Part shown: piece by piece, positions 35,434-44,500 of the stretch
Layout of the letters: each line of letters opens with the position of its first letter
Position numbering within the stretch: the first letter of the stretch is position 1
DNA from: Phycisphaeraceae bacterium
GTDB taxonomy: Bacteria > Planctomycetota > Phycisphaerae > Phycisphaerales > UBA1924
Direction of reading: 5' to 3'
Length of the DNA stretch: 64,000 bases
Assembly (NCBI GenBank): GCA_019636495.1
Contig: JAHBXL010000003.1
Location: 1 to 64,000 of the forward strand
The notes under the pieces: model-generated
Told to the model about the DNA's origin: nothing
The model's database searches: none
The model's input: the letters and a program-made list of their open reading frames with translations, nothing else
Translations under genes and position numbers: made by a program

Positions 35434-36589
35434 TCTGCGCGAGCATCGCCCCATCAAACACCCGCTCGGCGAAACGCTCTGCATTCGCACGGCAGCGGTC
35501 GTGCCACGAGGCATCGGCGCGGGCGTGCCGCGCCACATCGCTCGCGGCATCGGCAAGGCCCTGCGGTGTCGCATCGCGCACCAACGCGCCGGTCTGACCA
35601 TCCACAACACTGTCGAGCGCGCCGCCCCCGGCCGTCGCCGCGACCGGCAGCCCGCAGGCCTGCGCTTCGACCGCGACGATGCCGAAATCCTCGATCTGCG
35701 GAAAGAGGAGTACCGAGGCGCGGCGGTAGAGGTCGCGGAGTTGCTCATTGTTCACGCGGCCGGCGAACTCGATGCGGGCGCGGCGGCTGCTGGTGCTCGC
35801 CGCGTGCGCAGCGCGGGCGCGGAGGGTGCCCTCGTGCGAGCCGCCGCCGGCGATGACAAGCCGAGCACCGGCGATTGCCGCGGCATCGATGGCAAGGTCG
35901 AACCGCTTGTAGGGCTCCAATGCGCCGATGCAGAGCCAGAAGTCTTCGCGCGGCACCGATGGATCGGGCGTGAAGAAGTCGGTGCGCACGGGCGGGTGGA
36001 TGACGACCGCCTCGCGCTGATAGCAGCGGGCGATCTCACGCGCGGTGTGGGTTGAGTTGGCTACAAACTGTGTGACATTCGCCGCGGTGGCACGGTCCCA
36101 ACTCTGGAAGCCGTTGCGTGCGAGGCGGAGACCGATGCCGCGAAGACCGCCGGAGTACTGCGCGGATTGCGACCAGATGTACCGCGCGGGTGAGTGACAG
36201 TAACACAGGTGCGGCACACCGGTGGGGGGGCAGAGGCCCTTGATCGCGGCCGACGAGGTTGAGATGAGCAGGTCGATGGGTTCGCGGGCGTGGTCCGCGG
36301 CGAGTTGCCTTGAGAGACCATCCACCGCGCGCGGATAGAGCGGGAGCAGCCAGCGGCGGAGGCGCGTGTTGCCGCCGGGGATGCGCGACAGGAACGAGCG
36401 GGCCTTGGGCAGCGCATCGATCGCGGGCGAGAGCGGCCTGCGGTCATCGGTCATGATGTAGAGCCGCGGCGGTGGGGAGTGTGGAAACTCGCGTGCGATC
36501 AGTTGGGCGATGCGATCCAGCACGGCTTCCCCGCCGCGGAAACCGCAGAGCCAGTCGTGGGCGAGGGCGATGCGGGGTGGGTGGGGCAT
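35402..36589 (-). CDS. Family 4 glycosyltransferase
   Basis: A 395-residue GT-B enzyme. The N-terminal half starts RIALAHDWLCGFRGGEAVLD; the C-terminal half holds FVANSTHTAREIARCY, IGALEPYKRFDLAIDA and the nucleotide-sugar motif FPQIEDFGIVAVEAQACGLP. Such enzymes build surface polysaccharides or lipids; close relatives are annotated as mannosyltransferases. The ATG 36589 fits the family start; the open frame runs much further upstream through an unrelated gene. Confidence 0.88.
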   Translation of the reverse strand: MPHPPRIALAHDWLCGFRGGEAVLDRIAQLIAREFPHSPPPRLYIMTDDRRPLSPAIDALPKARSFLSRIPGGNTRLRRWLLPLYPRAVDGLSRQLAADHAREPIDLLISTSSAAIKGLCPPTGVPHLCYCHSPARYIWSQSAQYSGGLRGIGLRLARNGFQSWDRATAANVTQFVANSTHTAREIARCYQREAVVIHPPVRTDFFTPDPSVPREDFWLCIGALEPYKRFDLAIDAAAIAGARLVIAGGGSHEGTLRARAAHAASTSSRRARIEFAGRVNNEQLRDLYRRASVLLFPQIEDFGIVAVEAQACGLPVAATAGGGALDSVVDGQTGALVRDATPQGLADAASDVARHARADASWHDRCRANAERFAERVFDGAMLAQIRRLLPGSAG

Positions 36590-36604
36590 GGGAGCGCTTC
36601 GTCC

Positions 36605-36652
36605 GGAGGAACACAGAGGCAGCAGAGTAAGCGGAGGGGAGCAGAGAGGATG
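36605..36652. repeat. Dispersed cacagaggcagcagag-type intergenic repeat
   Basis: The segment beginning ggaggaacacagaggcagc is built of agag/gagg words and resembles the repeat at 39222-39262. It lies between two divergent genes and does not look like a promoter or operator. Repeats of this wording are common between genes in several high-GC bacterial phyla. Confidence 0.45.
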
Positions 36653-36694
36653 GCTGCACTCCAGAAATGACCATCCGCCCCGATAGCATTCGGC

Positions 36695-37798
36695 ATGTCC
36701 GCGCGCACCCCAACCCCCGCCAACCGATTCGGGCTCGACTACCGCGCCGAGGCCGCGCGGCTGGGCGCGCCGGTGGTTCCGATCATCGATGCCCACACGC
36801 ACATCCACGGCGAGCGGGCCAGCCGGATCTACGACGAGGTACGGCGGCTCTTCGGGGTGGTGAAGACCTACAGCATGACGCAGATCGGGCAGGCGCCGGT
36901 CGTGCGCGAGGCGTTGGGCGACACGTTGCGGTTCATTGCGATCCCGACATGGAGCGACCCCGACAAGGCGAACGCACACGGGATGGGGTATGTGAAGACC
37001 ATCGAGCGGTTCCGCCGCGAGTTTGATGCGCGGATTATGAAGATCTGGGCCTCGCCGCGGCTGCGGGACATTGTGACCGGCGTGGGCGCGGTGGATGTGC
37101 GCGACATCGACAGCCCGGCGCGCATCGCGGCGTGCGAGGCGGGGCGCGACCTGGGCATGATGTACATGGTGCACGTGGCCGACCCGGACACGTGGTTTGC
37201 GACCAAGTACGCCGACCCGGCCAAGTACGGTACGAAGCGATCGCACTACGAGGCGCTGGAGCGGATGCTCGACCGGTTCACGAATCCGTGGATCGCCGCG
37301 CACATGGGCGGTTGGCCGGAGGACCTGGGGTTCCTCGATGGCCTGCTGTCGCGGCACGACAACCTGTACATCGACACCTCGGCGACGAAGTGGGTGGTGC
37401 GGGAGTTGTCGCGGCATCCGGTGACGGCGACCCGCGCGTTCTTTGAGAAGTGGGGCGCGGCAGGTCGCGTGCTCTTTGGATCCGACTTGGTCGTGATGGA
37501 AGACCAGTTGTCGCCCGCCAAGACCGGCGTGTCGGCGATGAGTGACCTTGCGGACAGTCCGGAATCGGCGTTCGAGTTGTACGCGAGCCGGTACTTCGCA
37601 CTGCGGACGATGTTCGAAACGGCGTATGACGGCGAATCGCCGATCGCGGACCCGGACCTGATGATGGTGGAGCCCGCGAAGTACAACGCGATGAGCGGGC
37701 CGCGGCTGCGGGGGCTTTCGCTGCCGCGGGAGTTGCTGGGGGTGCTGTATGCGGGCGCGGCGGAGCGGCTGGTGGAGGAGTGGACGATCCGGGAATGA
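36695..37798 (+). CDS. Amidohydrolase-family metal-dependent hydrolase
   Basis: A 367-residue TIM-barrel hydrolase of the amidohydrolase-2 type. Metal-binding positions are visible in IIDAHTHIHG (HxH), MVHVADPDTWF, AAHMGGWPED and FGSDLVV (final Asp). No signal peptide is seen. Relatives include decarboxylases such as ACMSD; the substrate cannot be told here. The gene is divergent from the GT4 gene and is followed by the small pair at 37853-38378. Confidence 0.88.
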   Translation: MSARTPTPANRFGLDYRAEAARLGAPVVPIIDAHTHIHGERASRIYDEVRRLFGVVKTYSMTQIGQAPVVREALGDTLRFIAIPTWSDPDKANAHGMGYVKTIERFRREFDARIMKIWASPRLRDIVTGVGAVDVRDIDSPARIAACEAGRDLGMMYMVHVADPDTWFATKYADPAKYGTKRSHYEALERMLDRFTNPWIAAHMGGWPEDLGFLDGLLSRHDNLYIDTSATKWVVRELSRHPVTATRAFFEKWGAAGRVLFGSDLVVMEDQLSPAKTGVSAMSDLADSPESAFELYASRYFALRTMFETAYDGESPIADPDLMMVEPAKYNAMSGPRLRGLSLPRELLGVLYAGAAERLVEEWTIRE

Positions 37799-37852
37799 AG
37801 GATCCGAAGGGCTGGGGCTCACGCAAAGATTCGGTTTCGGTAGCCTCTGGAA

Positions 37853-38137
37853 ATGGGGAACCTCAACGAGTCAATTCGGTCGGCGATTGCGGCCGAACGC
37901 CTATTGGTCAGTTCGCACGCCGATGACATGTTCCGTGAGCGTGGCATTGTGCTGTGGCAGGTCATCGCGGCGATGTCCGAAGCCACACTGCTCATCGAAC
38001 GTCCCCGCTCGCAGCCCAACCCAGTTGCCGAGTACGAGTTGGTTCTGGCGGACGGGACGCCTGTCAAGGCTGTCTGGTCGTACATCAGGTCATTGGATGT
38101 CGCCAAACTGGTGACCGTACACTTCTTCGATCGGTGA
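37853..38137 (+). CDS. DUF4258-like small protein, possible toxin
   Basis: A 94-residue protein. LLVSSHADDMFRERGIVLWQVIAAM followed by VAEYELVLADGTPVKAVWSY and LVTVHFFDR matches the pattern of DUF4258 proteins (xxxSxHAxxRMxERGI...), which are related to RelE/HicA-size toxins and often sit beside a small partner. The next gene starts four bases after its stop, an arrangement typical of toxin-antitoxin pairs. No catalytic residues are proven. Confidence 0.65.
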   Translation: MGNLNESIRSAIAAERLLVSSHADDMFRERGIVLWQVIAAMSEATLLIERPRSQPNPVAEYELVLADGTPVKAVWSYIRSLDVAKLVTVHFFDR

Positions 38138-38141
38138 ACGC

Positions 38142-38378
38142 ATGCCACAACCGTTGAACATCCCGGGCAAGCGCGTCCGCATGACCAAGTGGATCCACGG
38201 GCGACTGTGTGTTGCTCGTGTCGAGGTCGAGGCCGTTGTTCCGGATGAGGATCCGTCCGAGCCCTGCCTCGAACCCGCGACCGTGAAGTGGCTGGACGAG
38301 TTGCAGAGGCTTGCCGATGCCGGCAATGTCGATGCCCTTGAGCAGCACGGCGAGGTGTTCGTCAGGCGATCGGCGTGA
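38142..38378 (+). CDS. Small protein, possible antitoxin partner
   Basis: A 78-residue protein with no family I recognise. It has a basic N-terminus (IPGKRVRMTKWIHGRL) and an acidic, Glu/Asp/Leu-rich helical C-terminus (KWLDELQRLADAGNVDALEQ). It starts four bases after the DUF4258-like gene, so the two are probably coupled. The small size and charge pattern suit an antitoxin or chaperone-like partner, but this is inference from position. Confidence 0.55.
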   Translation: MPQPLNIPGKRVRMTKWIHGRLCVARVEVEAVVPDEDPSEPCLEPATVKWLDELQRLADAGNVDALEQHGEVFVRRSA

Positions 38379-38443
38379 TGAGTGCCAGAGGTCGTCACGG
38401 GCGGCGGGCGACGCGCGGCGGTACAGCAGCACTGACCTGAAGG

Positions 38444-39199
38444 TCAGCGGCATGCGTGTTCCACGATATCCACCACCCCCTTCGCCTCTGCAAACGGCGA
38501 GACGTAGTCCGCGACTTTCTTGATGTCCTCGTGCGCGTTGGCGGGGCACGCGAAGAAACTCACGCGCTCGCAGATGGGCAGGTCGCTCATCGTGTCGCCG
38601 ATGCCCATGAGGCGCTCCCGCGGCGTGCCGGTGCGGGCGAGCAGGCGGTCGAGCCCCGTGCCCTTGCTCACGTGCGCAAGGTCGCAGTTGATGTAGAACC
38701 AGGTCATGGAGACGCGCAGCGGCCAGTTGCGCTGGACGAACTCCTCGCGGATGCGCGGGCCGATCGACTTGAGGTACTCGGTGTCGGCGTGGTAGAGCGA
38801 GATCGAGGCGGACTTGCCGGGCTGCTGCGAGACGCCGCGGGGGCCGAACTCGACTTCGATCCAGGCCGCGGCATCGCGCACCTCCGCGCGGTGCGCGGGC
38901 GTGATGGCCGGGTCCATCTCGTAGGCGTTGTCGGCCGGGTTGTACATCCATACACCGTTCTCGGCGATGCACGGCGCGGTGCGATTGGCGAGCAGGCGGC
39001 ACATCGCCTCGGCGAAGGGCTGGGGTCGGCCGGAGCAAATGGTGAGGAGCGGACGGTCGCGGCGATCCTGTGCTGCGCGGTTGTGCGCGGCGAGTTTCGC
39101 CAGAGAATCCAGGTCCATCGGCGAGGTGTCCTCGGCGACGAGGCAGCCATCGTTGTCGGAGATGATGAGGTCGAATCGGGGGTGGGAGGTGCGGGGCAT
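38444..39199 (-). CDS. HAD-superfamily phosphatase
   Basis: A 251-residue hydrolase of the Cof/sugar-phosphatase type. The nucleophile motif is IISDNDGCLV (usually DxDxT), motif II is LTICSGRPQP, the conserved Lys is in VSKGTGLDRLL, and motif IV is GIGDTMSDLP with the metal-binding Asp pair. The cap domain between motifs II and III is of the C2 type. The substrate is probably a sugar phosphate. The start ATG at 39199 fits. Confidence 0.85.
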   Translation of the reverse strand: MPRTSHPRFDLIISDNDGCLVAEDTSPMDLDSLAKLAAHNRAAQDRRDRPLLTICSGRPQPFAEAMCRLLANRTAPCIAENGVWMYNPADNAYEMDPAITPAHRAEVRDAAAWIEVEFGPRGVSQQPGKSASISLYHADTEYLKSIGPRIREEFVQRNWPLRVSMTWFYINCDLAHVSKGTGLDRLLARTGTPRERLMGIGDTMSDLPICERVSFFACPANAHEDIKKVADYVSPFAEAKGVVDIVEHACR

Positions 39200-39221
39200 G
39201 AACGAGCGTAGGGAAAGGCCG

Positions 39222-39262
39222 GTACGCAGAGGTCACGGAGGTGACGCAGAGGGCACTGAGGT
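39222..39262. repeat. Dispersed cgcagaggtcacggaggt-type intergenic repeat
   Basis: A segment made of gcagagg/cacggagg/gcactgagg words lies between divergent genes. It is similar in wording to 36605-36652. Such pieces appear to be low-complexity mobile or slippage repeats rather than regulatory sites. Confidence 0.5.
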
Positions 39263-39322
39263 TGAAACAGGCAGGCCTGGATCGCGTGCACGCCGGGCGT
39301 GATTGTGCGACAATCTGCATCG

Positions 39323-39349
39323 ACTTCCCACTTCCCACATTCGACATCG
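39323..39349. repeat. Copy 1 of cttcccacttcccacat repeat
   Basis: The word ttcccacttcccacattcgacatcg lies directly before the ATG at 39351. Nearly the same wording is found at 41774-41808, before aroC, so it is a dispersed repeat at two gene starts. Confidence 0.6.
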
Positions 39350-39350
39350 A

Positions 39351-41684
39351 ATGCTCCCGCTCCTCGTCATCACCGTTCTTCTTTCCGCGGCGTTGATGTT
39401 CACGCTTCAGCCGCTGGTTGCGCGGTTGCTGCTGCCCGTGCTCGGCGGCAGCCCGGCGGTGTGGAACACGTGCATGGTGTTCTTCCAGGCCGTGCTGCTG
39501 GCGGGGTATGCGTATGCGCACGTGATCGGCGGATGGAAGCGGCCGCGCCTCGCCGCGGCGGTGCACATGGGCGTGCTGGCCGTGGCGGTCGTCGCGTTGC
39601 CTGTCGCGCTGCCGGCGTGGGCGATGGACCCGCCGACCGGCGGCGGTCAGTCGTGGTGGGTGCTGCTCGCGCTGCTTGTCGTGGCGGGGTTGCCGATGTT
39701 CGCGGTGTCGGCGACCGCGCCGCTGGCGCAGCGGCTGCTGGCTTCGACCAGGCACATCGCGGCGGGCAAACCGTACTTTTTGTACGCCGCGAGTAACGCG
39801 GGGAGTCTGCTTGCGCTCTTGAGTTACCCGGTGTTGATAGAGCCGGGGGTGGGGCTGCGCGAGCAGGGGGTCTTGTGGACATCGATCTACATCGTGTTCG
39901 TGGGGGCGGTCCTCGGCTGTCTCACGCTGGCGCACCGCGTTGGGTTCGGCGAGACCTCGAGCGCGTCGAACACTCGGCGCGAGGCGAAGCCCGCGCCCGA
40001 GAGGGCGAGCGCGGTGACAGGAGGCGCAGGTACCGGGACCGCGTGGCGGCAGCGAGCGTGGTGGCTATCGCTTTCGGCGGTGCCTTCGAGCCTGCTGCTG
40101 GGGGTGACGAACTATCTCTCGACGGATGTCGCGGCGATTCCGCTCCTGTGGGTGCTGCCGCTGGCGGTGTACCTCGTGACGTTCATCATCGCGTTCTCGG
40201 AGCGTGCGCGGGCGGGCATCGGGCCGAGCCTGACCACGCTGATGCTGCCGGTGGTTGCGCTCTCGGTCGCATTGACGGTGCGAATCGGCTACGCGCTCGG
40301 CATTGTGCTCGCCCAGCAGTTGCTGCTGCTGTTTGTCGGCGCGCTCGCGTGCCACGTGGAACTCGCCCGACGGGCACCGGTGCCCGCGCGGCTGACGGAG
40401 TTCTATTTGTTCGTGTCGCTCGGCGGTGTGCTTGGCGGCGCATTCAACGCGCTGCTTGCGCCGATGGTGTTCGATTCCGTGCTCGAGTATCCCTTGGCCG
40501 TCGTCTGCACGTGCCTGGCAGCGATGCTCGCCGCGCAGGGGCAGAGGCCGATCGGGCCGCAGTGGCGGCACGTTGTGCTCGGGCTGTTGATCGGCGGCGC
40601 GGCGGCGGGCGCGGCGGTGGGCATTCGGGCCGTGCTCGATGCGAACCTCGTGCTCGATGGGCGAGCCATGCGCCTGCTCTCGTTCGCGCCCGGGCTCACG
40701 GTCGCGCTGCTCTGGTGCCGGCCGAAGCGCGTGTGGTTCGCGATGGTCCTCACGGCGCTGCTGGGCTTGGCGTGGAACGAGCCGCTTAAAGGGGATGAGG
40801 GCGGCGGGCGGACGTTGCACACAGCGCGAACGTTCTTCGGTGTGCACCGCGTGAACCAATCACCCAGCGGTCGCTTCCACACGCTCTCGCACGGAACGAC
40901 CGTGCACGGCCTGCAGTTCGTCACCGACGACCTGCGCGAACTGCCCACGATGTACTACCACCCGACGGGGCCCATCGGGCATGTGTTTGCAGCGCTTGCG
41001 TTGCAGCCGGGCGCGGCGGGAGTGGAGGGGCAGGCGGGAGCGGGGGGGCGGCGCGTGGCGGTGGTGGGGCTGGGCGCGGGCGCGCTCGCGGCGTATTGCC
41101 GCGAGGAGTACCGAGTTGCGGCGATGGATTTCTATGAGATCGACCCCGAGGTGGTGCGGATCGCGCGGGACACGAGGCTGTTCACCTATGTGTCGGATGC
41201 GGAGAAGCGCGGCGCGGCGATTCGGTTCGTGGTCGGCGATGGCCGGCTCGAACTCGCCCGCGCGATGGACAAGCAATACGACCTCATCGTGCTGGATGCG
41301 TTCAGTTCGGATGCCATCCCCGTGCACCTGCTGACGCACGAGGCAGTGGCGGTGTATCGGTCGCGGTTGGCGCCGCGCGGGATCATCGCGGTCCATATCT
41401 CGAACCGGCATATCGACTTGGTGCCGGTGCTCGATGCGCTGGCCCGTTCAGAGAGCCCGCCGATGGCGGTGCGATTCGCGACCGACCCGAAACCGCCCGA
41501 TGAACTTCGACTCGAAGGCAAGGTGAGTTCGCAGTGGGCGGTGCTGGCGAATGATGCCGCGCACCTGCGGTTGATCGAAGCGACGCCGGGCATGTTCTGG
41601 GGCGTGCCCGACCGGCCGCTGGGCGCGCGGCCGTGGACGGATGACTGGGCGGATGTGGTGAGCCAGTTGCGGGTGTGGAAGTGA
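39351..41684 (+). CDS. Fused MFS-like membrane domain and spermidine-synthase-like domain
   Basis: A 777-residue protein. The N-terminal about 480 residues form many membrane helices (LLVITVLLSAALMFTLQPLVAR, GSPAVWNTCMVFFQAVLLAGYA). The C-terminal about 230 residues are a Rossmann methyltransferase-like fold as in spermidine synthase: VAVVGLGAGALAAY (AdoMet loop), DFYEIDPEVVRIAR, YDLIVLDAFSSDAIPVHLLT. This fused family is common in bacteria but its real substrate is not settled. The ATG 39351 begins a membrane helix. aroC follows after 137 bases. Confidence 0.88.
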   Translation: MLPLLVITVLLSAALMFTLQPLVARLLLPVLGGSPAVWNTCMVFFQAVLLAGYAYAHVIGGWKRPRLAAAVHMGVLAVAVVALPVALPAWAMDPPTGGGQSWWVLLALLVVAGLPMFAVSATAPLAQRLLASTRHIAAGKPYFLYAASNAGSLLALLSYPVLIEPGVGLREQGVLWTSIYIVFVGAVLGCLTLAHRVGFGETSSASNTRREAKPAPERASAVTGGAGTGTAWRQRAWWLSLSAVPSSLLLGVTNYLSTDVAAIPLLWVLPLAVYLVTFIIAFSERARAGIGPSLTTLMLPVVALSVALTVRIGYALGIVLAQQLLLLFVGALACHVELARRAPVPARLTEFYLFVSLGGVLGGAFNALLAPMVFDSVLEYPLAVVCTCLAAMLAAQGQRPIGPQWRHVVLGLLIGGAAAGAAVGIRAVLDANLVLDGRAMRLLSFAPGLTVALLWCRPKRVWFAMVLTALLGLAWNEPLKGDEGGGRTLHTARTFFGVHRVNQSPSGRFHTLSHGTTVHGLQFVTDDLRELPTMYYHPTGPIGHVFAALALQPGAAGVEGQAGAGGRRVAVVGLGAGALAAYCREEYRVAAMDFYEIDPEVVRIARDTRLFTYVSDAEKRGAAIRFVVGDGRLELARAMDKQYDLIVLDAFSSDAIPVHLLTHEAVAVYRSRLAPRGIIAVHISNRHIDLVPVLDALARSESPPMAVRFATDPKPPDELRLEGKVSSQWAVLANDAAHLRLIEATPGMFWGVPDRPLGARPWTDDWADVVSQLRVWK

Positions 41685-41690
41685 GGGGCC

Positions 41691-41750
41691 TGAGTCCTTT
41701 GGTCCTGGGTCCTGAGTCCTGAGTTCGGCTCGGGTCCCGGGTTTCGGGCT
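41691..41750. repeat. cctgagtcctgag-type intergenic repeat
   Basis: Between the fused membrane gene and aroC, the sequence repeats gtcctgggtcctgagtcctg-like words, then ctcgggtcccgggtt. The same words form the inverted repeat at 813-905. It is a low-complexity dispersed repeat. Confidence 0.5.
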
Positions 41751-41773
41751 TCGGCTACGGCGGTTCGAATCGC

Positions 41774-41808
41774 CTTCCCACTTCCCACATCCGACATCCG
41801 ACATCCGG
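41774..41808. repeat. Copy 2 of cttcccacttcccacat repeat
   Basis: ttcccacttcccacatccg followed by two more acatccg words precedes the aroC start. It matches the copy at 39323-39349. Confidence 0.6.
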
Positions 41809-41821
41809 TTTATCCTCTCCC

Positions 41822-43069
41822 ATGCCCACCCTCTCCTACCAGACCGCCGGCGAGTCTCACGGTCCCGGCATGTTCGCGATCATCAACGGCCTGCCCGCCG
41901 GGCTGCGGCTCGACTTTGACTTCATCAACGCCGAACTGCGTCGGCGGCAGGGGGGCTACGGACGCGGCGGACGGCAGCGGATCGAGACCGACACCGCTGA
42001 GCCGCTGACGGGCGTTCGGCTGGGTCGGACGATCGGCTCCCCGGTGGTGCTCAAGATCATGAACAAGGACTCGCGGCTCGACGATGTGGCCAAGACGCCG
42101 CCGGTGCACCTGCCGCGGCCGGGGCACGCCGACCTGGCGGGGAGCATCAAGTATCTCACGACCGATTGCCGCGAAACGCTGGAGCGCGCTTCGGCGCGGG
42201 AGACGGCGGCGCGGGTCGCGGCGGGGGCGGTGGCGCGGCTGCTGCTTCGCGAGATGCGCGAGAGCGGCATGGGTGGAACCAGCGCGCAGGGCATCGAGGT
42301 CTTCGGGTTTGTGCGGTCGATATTGGATGCGCAGTGGGATGGCGCGGTGCGCGAGGACAACTGGAAGTCGCTCGTTGCGGCGCGGGATGCGAGCGAGACG
42401 TATTGCCCGGATGGAGTGGGAGGCGGGGAAGGCGCAGTGACGAAGCGGCAGTGCGAGATCATCCGTCAGGCGAAGATCGACAAGGACACGGTGGGCGGGC
42501 TGGTGGAGGCGCATGTCTTCGGCCTGCCGCCGGGGATCGGCTCGACGATGGACTGGCGCGACCGGCTGGATGCGCGGCTGGCGTACGCGGTCATGGGCAT
42601 TCAGGCGTTCAAGGCGGTGGAGATCGGCCTTGGCAAGGAGTGCGCGCTGCGCCCGGGCTCGAAGGTGCACGATCCGATCCGCTTTGATGCCGCGCGGGTC
42701 AACACGCACTCGCTCGGCTTCGTACGCGACACCAACAACGCCGGCGGCACCGAGGGCGGCATGAGCAACGGCGCGCCGATCGTCGTTCGCGGCACGATGA
42801 AGCCGATCTCGACGCTTCTGCGCGGCATGCCGAGCGTCGATCTGAACACCAAGCAGCCGGCGACCAGCGCCTACGAGCGGAGCGATATCTGTGCGGTCTC
42901 CGCCGCGAGCGTGGTGATGGAGAACGTGGTGGCGTTCGAGATCGCTCGGGCGGTGCTGGAGAAGTTCGGGGGCGACTCGGTGGAAGAGACCCGCGGCAAC
43001 TATGAGCGGTTCATGATGCTGGCCCGGATGTTGCCCCTGCCGAGCGACCCGGGAAGGGCGCTGGCGTAG
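41822..43069 (+). CDS. aroC: Chorismate synthase
   Basis: A 415-residue enzyme that makes chorismate from EPSP, the last shikimate step, using reduced FMN. Signatures: GESHGPGMFAIINGLPAGL at the N-terminus, LPRPGHADLAGSIKY, and NTHSLGFVRDTNNAGGTEGG followed by VRGTMKPISTL. Length is above the usual 360-390, with a small insertion in the middle (about residues 175-210). The start ATG is 41822. Confidence 0.95.
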   Translation: MPTLSYQTAGESHGPGMFAIINGLPAGLRLDFDFINAELRRRQGGYGRGGRQRIETDTAEPLTGVRLGRTIGSPVVLKIMNKDSRLDDVAKTPPVHLPRPGHADLAGSIKYLTTDCRETLERASARETAARVAAGAVARLLLREMRESGMGGTSAQGIEVFGFVRSILDAQWDGAVREDNWKSLVAARDASETYCPDGVGGGEGAVTKRQCEIIRQAKIDKDTVGGLVEAHVFGLPPGIGSTMDWRDRLDARLAYAVMGIQAFKAVEIGLGKECALRPGSKVHDPIRFDAARVNTHSLGFVRDTNNAGGTEGGMSNGAPIVVRGTMKPISTLLRGMPSVDLNTKQPATSAYERSDICAVSAASVVMENVVAFEIARAVLEKFGGDSVEETRGNYERFMMLARMLPLPSDPGRALA

Positions 43070-43225
43070 CACGCGTGGTTTGGTGAACAAGTGATATTGT
43101 GCCGAAGTCGGTTCTATGCAAAGATAGCAGGGGCTTGCACATGGCTAATATTCAGATGTGAAGGGTGGGGTGGGTTGGATTGCAGTCGTGATTGTCCGCA
43201 AGAACAGCCAACTGGAGGGATACAA

Positions 43226-44365
43226 GTGAATCTCCGGAGCCTCACGGCGAGCGCAGCAGTTGGGTTGGTCTGCGGGTCCTGTGTGGCGCAGGTGGTGCCC
43301 CCTGCGTGGTTGCTTGAGAAGGCTGAGACGATCGAGGCGATTCGTCAGACCGCATGCCCGCCGGGTGCAAGCGGAGTGCAGTGCGCGCAAGCGTTGCGGA
43401 CCGCGGCGGAATCTCGGTATGGTGCCGGACTGCCGTACAGTTCCGATCTTTTTCAGTCTGCGGCCGAGACATTCCTCAGCGCCGGCGACCGATTTCAGGC
43501 TGTCGCGACGTTCCGCCGCCTGGAGTCTGTGGCGGAAACGGCTACCCGCCGTGCGTATGCCGCCTTCCGCGTTGGTGAGATTCACAACTCGATGAACGAA
43601 CGTCAGGCTGCGATTGACGCGTACAGCCGATGTGAGAACATCATCGATGCTCGCGGCGTCGATACCGATCTTCAGTTGTTTGCACGCGCATGTCTTGCAA
43701 AGGCGGATGCTCTCCGATTGTCTGGTCGACGAGAGGAGGCCATCGCCTCTCGAAGTCGGTTGATCGGTCAACCTTGGACTCCGCGCCTGCGGGATGAACT
43801 GGGCGGGATGGCGCATGTCGAGAATGCGCGAGATCACTTCGCACTTGGTCGAGTGCAAGAGGGCCGGCAGTCATTTGATGCGTTCCTCACGACGCATCCG
43901 GCGATTGGCGCGCAGGACGGTCGTCGGGCATTGTGGCGAGTCGAGCGAGCGCTGGCCGGCCGCGCGTTGTCCGGCATCGCCGACGAGGAAGCGGTCGAGG
44001 AACTGCTGGCGATCTGGCAGGACGAAACCGTCGCGGGCCTGCCAGAGATCATGGTCTGTGCATCCAATCTCGGGACGGTCTTGTACAATCGCGGCGAGCG
44101 GCCATTTCTCGCTCACTTGCTCGCGGCGGCGCGCGGGCACTTCGATGCGAATGAGCAGGCGTGGCGCGGCCTTGCGGGTCAACGGTTCGATCGCGCGCGA
44201 GAGATGTTCGAGGCCATCACCATCGATGTTCTCGGCGAGTTGCAACGAGCGGGCGATCATCAGGGGGTGATTGCAACCGCAACGGACCTTCTGGCACGGT
44301 TCCCAGACACCGAGCATCGAGCGATTGCCGAGGCCGCCCGCGCTCGGGCGCGACGCGGCGAGTGA
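43226..44365 (+). CDS. Exported TPR-like protein
   Basis: A 379-residue protein. The start is GTG 43226, with ggaggg six to seven bases upstream; the resulting signal peptide is LTASAAVGLVCGSCVAQ. The rest is helical with TPR-like pairs (FQSAAETFLSAGDRFQAVATF, AAFRVGEIHNSMNERQAAIDAYSRCE, ADALRLSGRREEAIASRSR). No enzymatic motif is seen. It probably acts as a protein-binding scaffold outside the cytoplasm. The reading frame extends upstream to 43091 but without ribosome site. Confidence 0.75.
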   Translation: MNLRSLTASAAVGLVCGSCVAQVVPPAWLLEKAETIEAIRQTACPPGASGVQCAQALRTAAESRYGAGLPYSSDLFQSAAETFLSAGDRFQAVATFRRLESVAETATRRAYAAFRVGEIHNSMNERQAAIDAYSRCENIIDARGVDTDLQLFARACLAKADALRLSGRREEAIASRSRLIGQPWTPRLRDELGGMAHVENARDHFALGRVQEGRQSFDAFLTTHPAIGAQDGRRALWRVERALAGRALSGIADEEAVEELLAIWQDETVAGLPEIMVCASNLGTVLYNRGERPFLAHLLAAARGHFDANEQAWRGLAGQRFDRAREMFEAITIDVLGELQRAGDHQGVIATATDLLARFPDTEHRAIAEAARARARRGE

Positions 44366-44500
44366 CGCTGCCGCGCCCTGGCACAGGAAAGCAGGCCGTT
44401 GCTCGCCTACGGGAGGTCTTCCCGAGGGATATCGTTGCGTGCAAGCGGCTTGGTCCGAATCCGAATGATCTGGTTGGGGCCAATCGGAAAGGAACAGGGT

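Noticed and set aside
41755-41775. gttcgaatc T-loop-like word
   Set aside because: The T-stem is mismatched and no cloverleaf fits; it is part of a repeat-rich gap.
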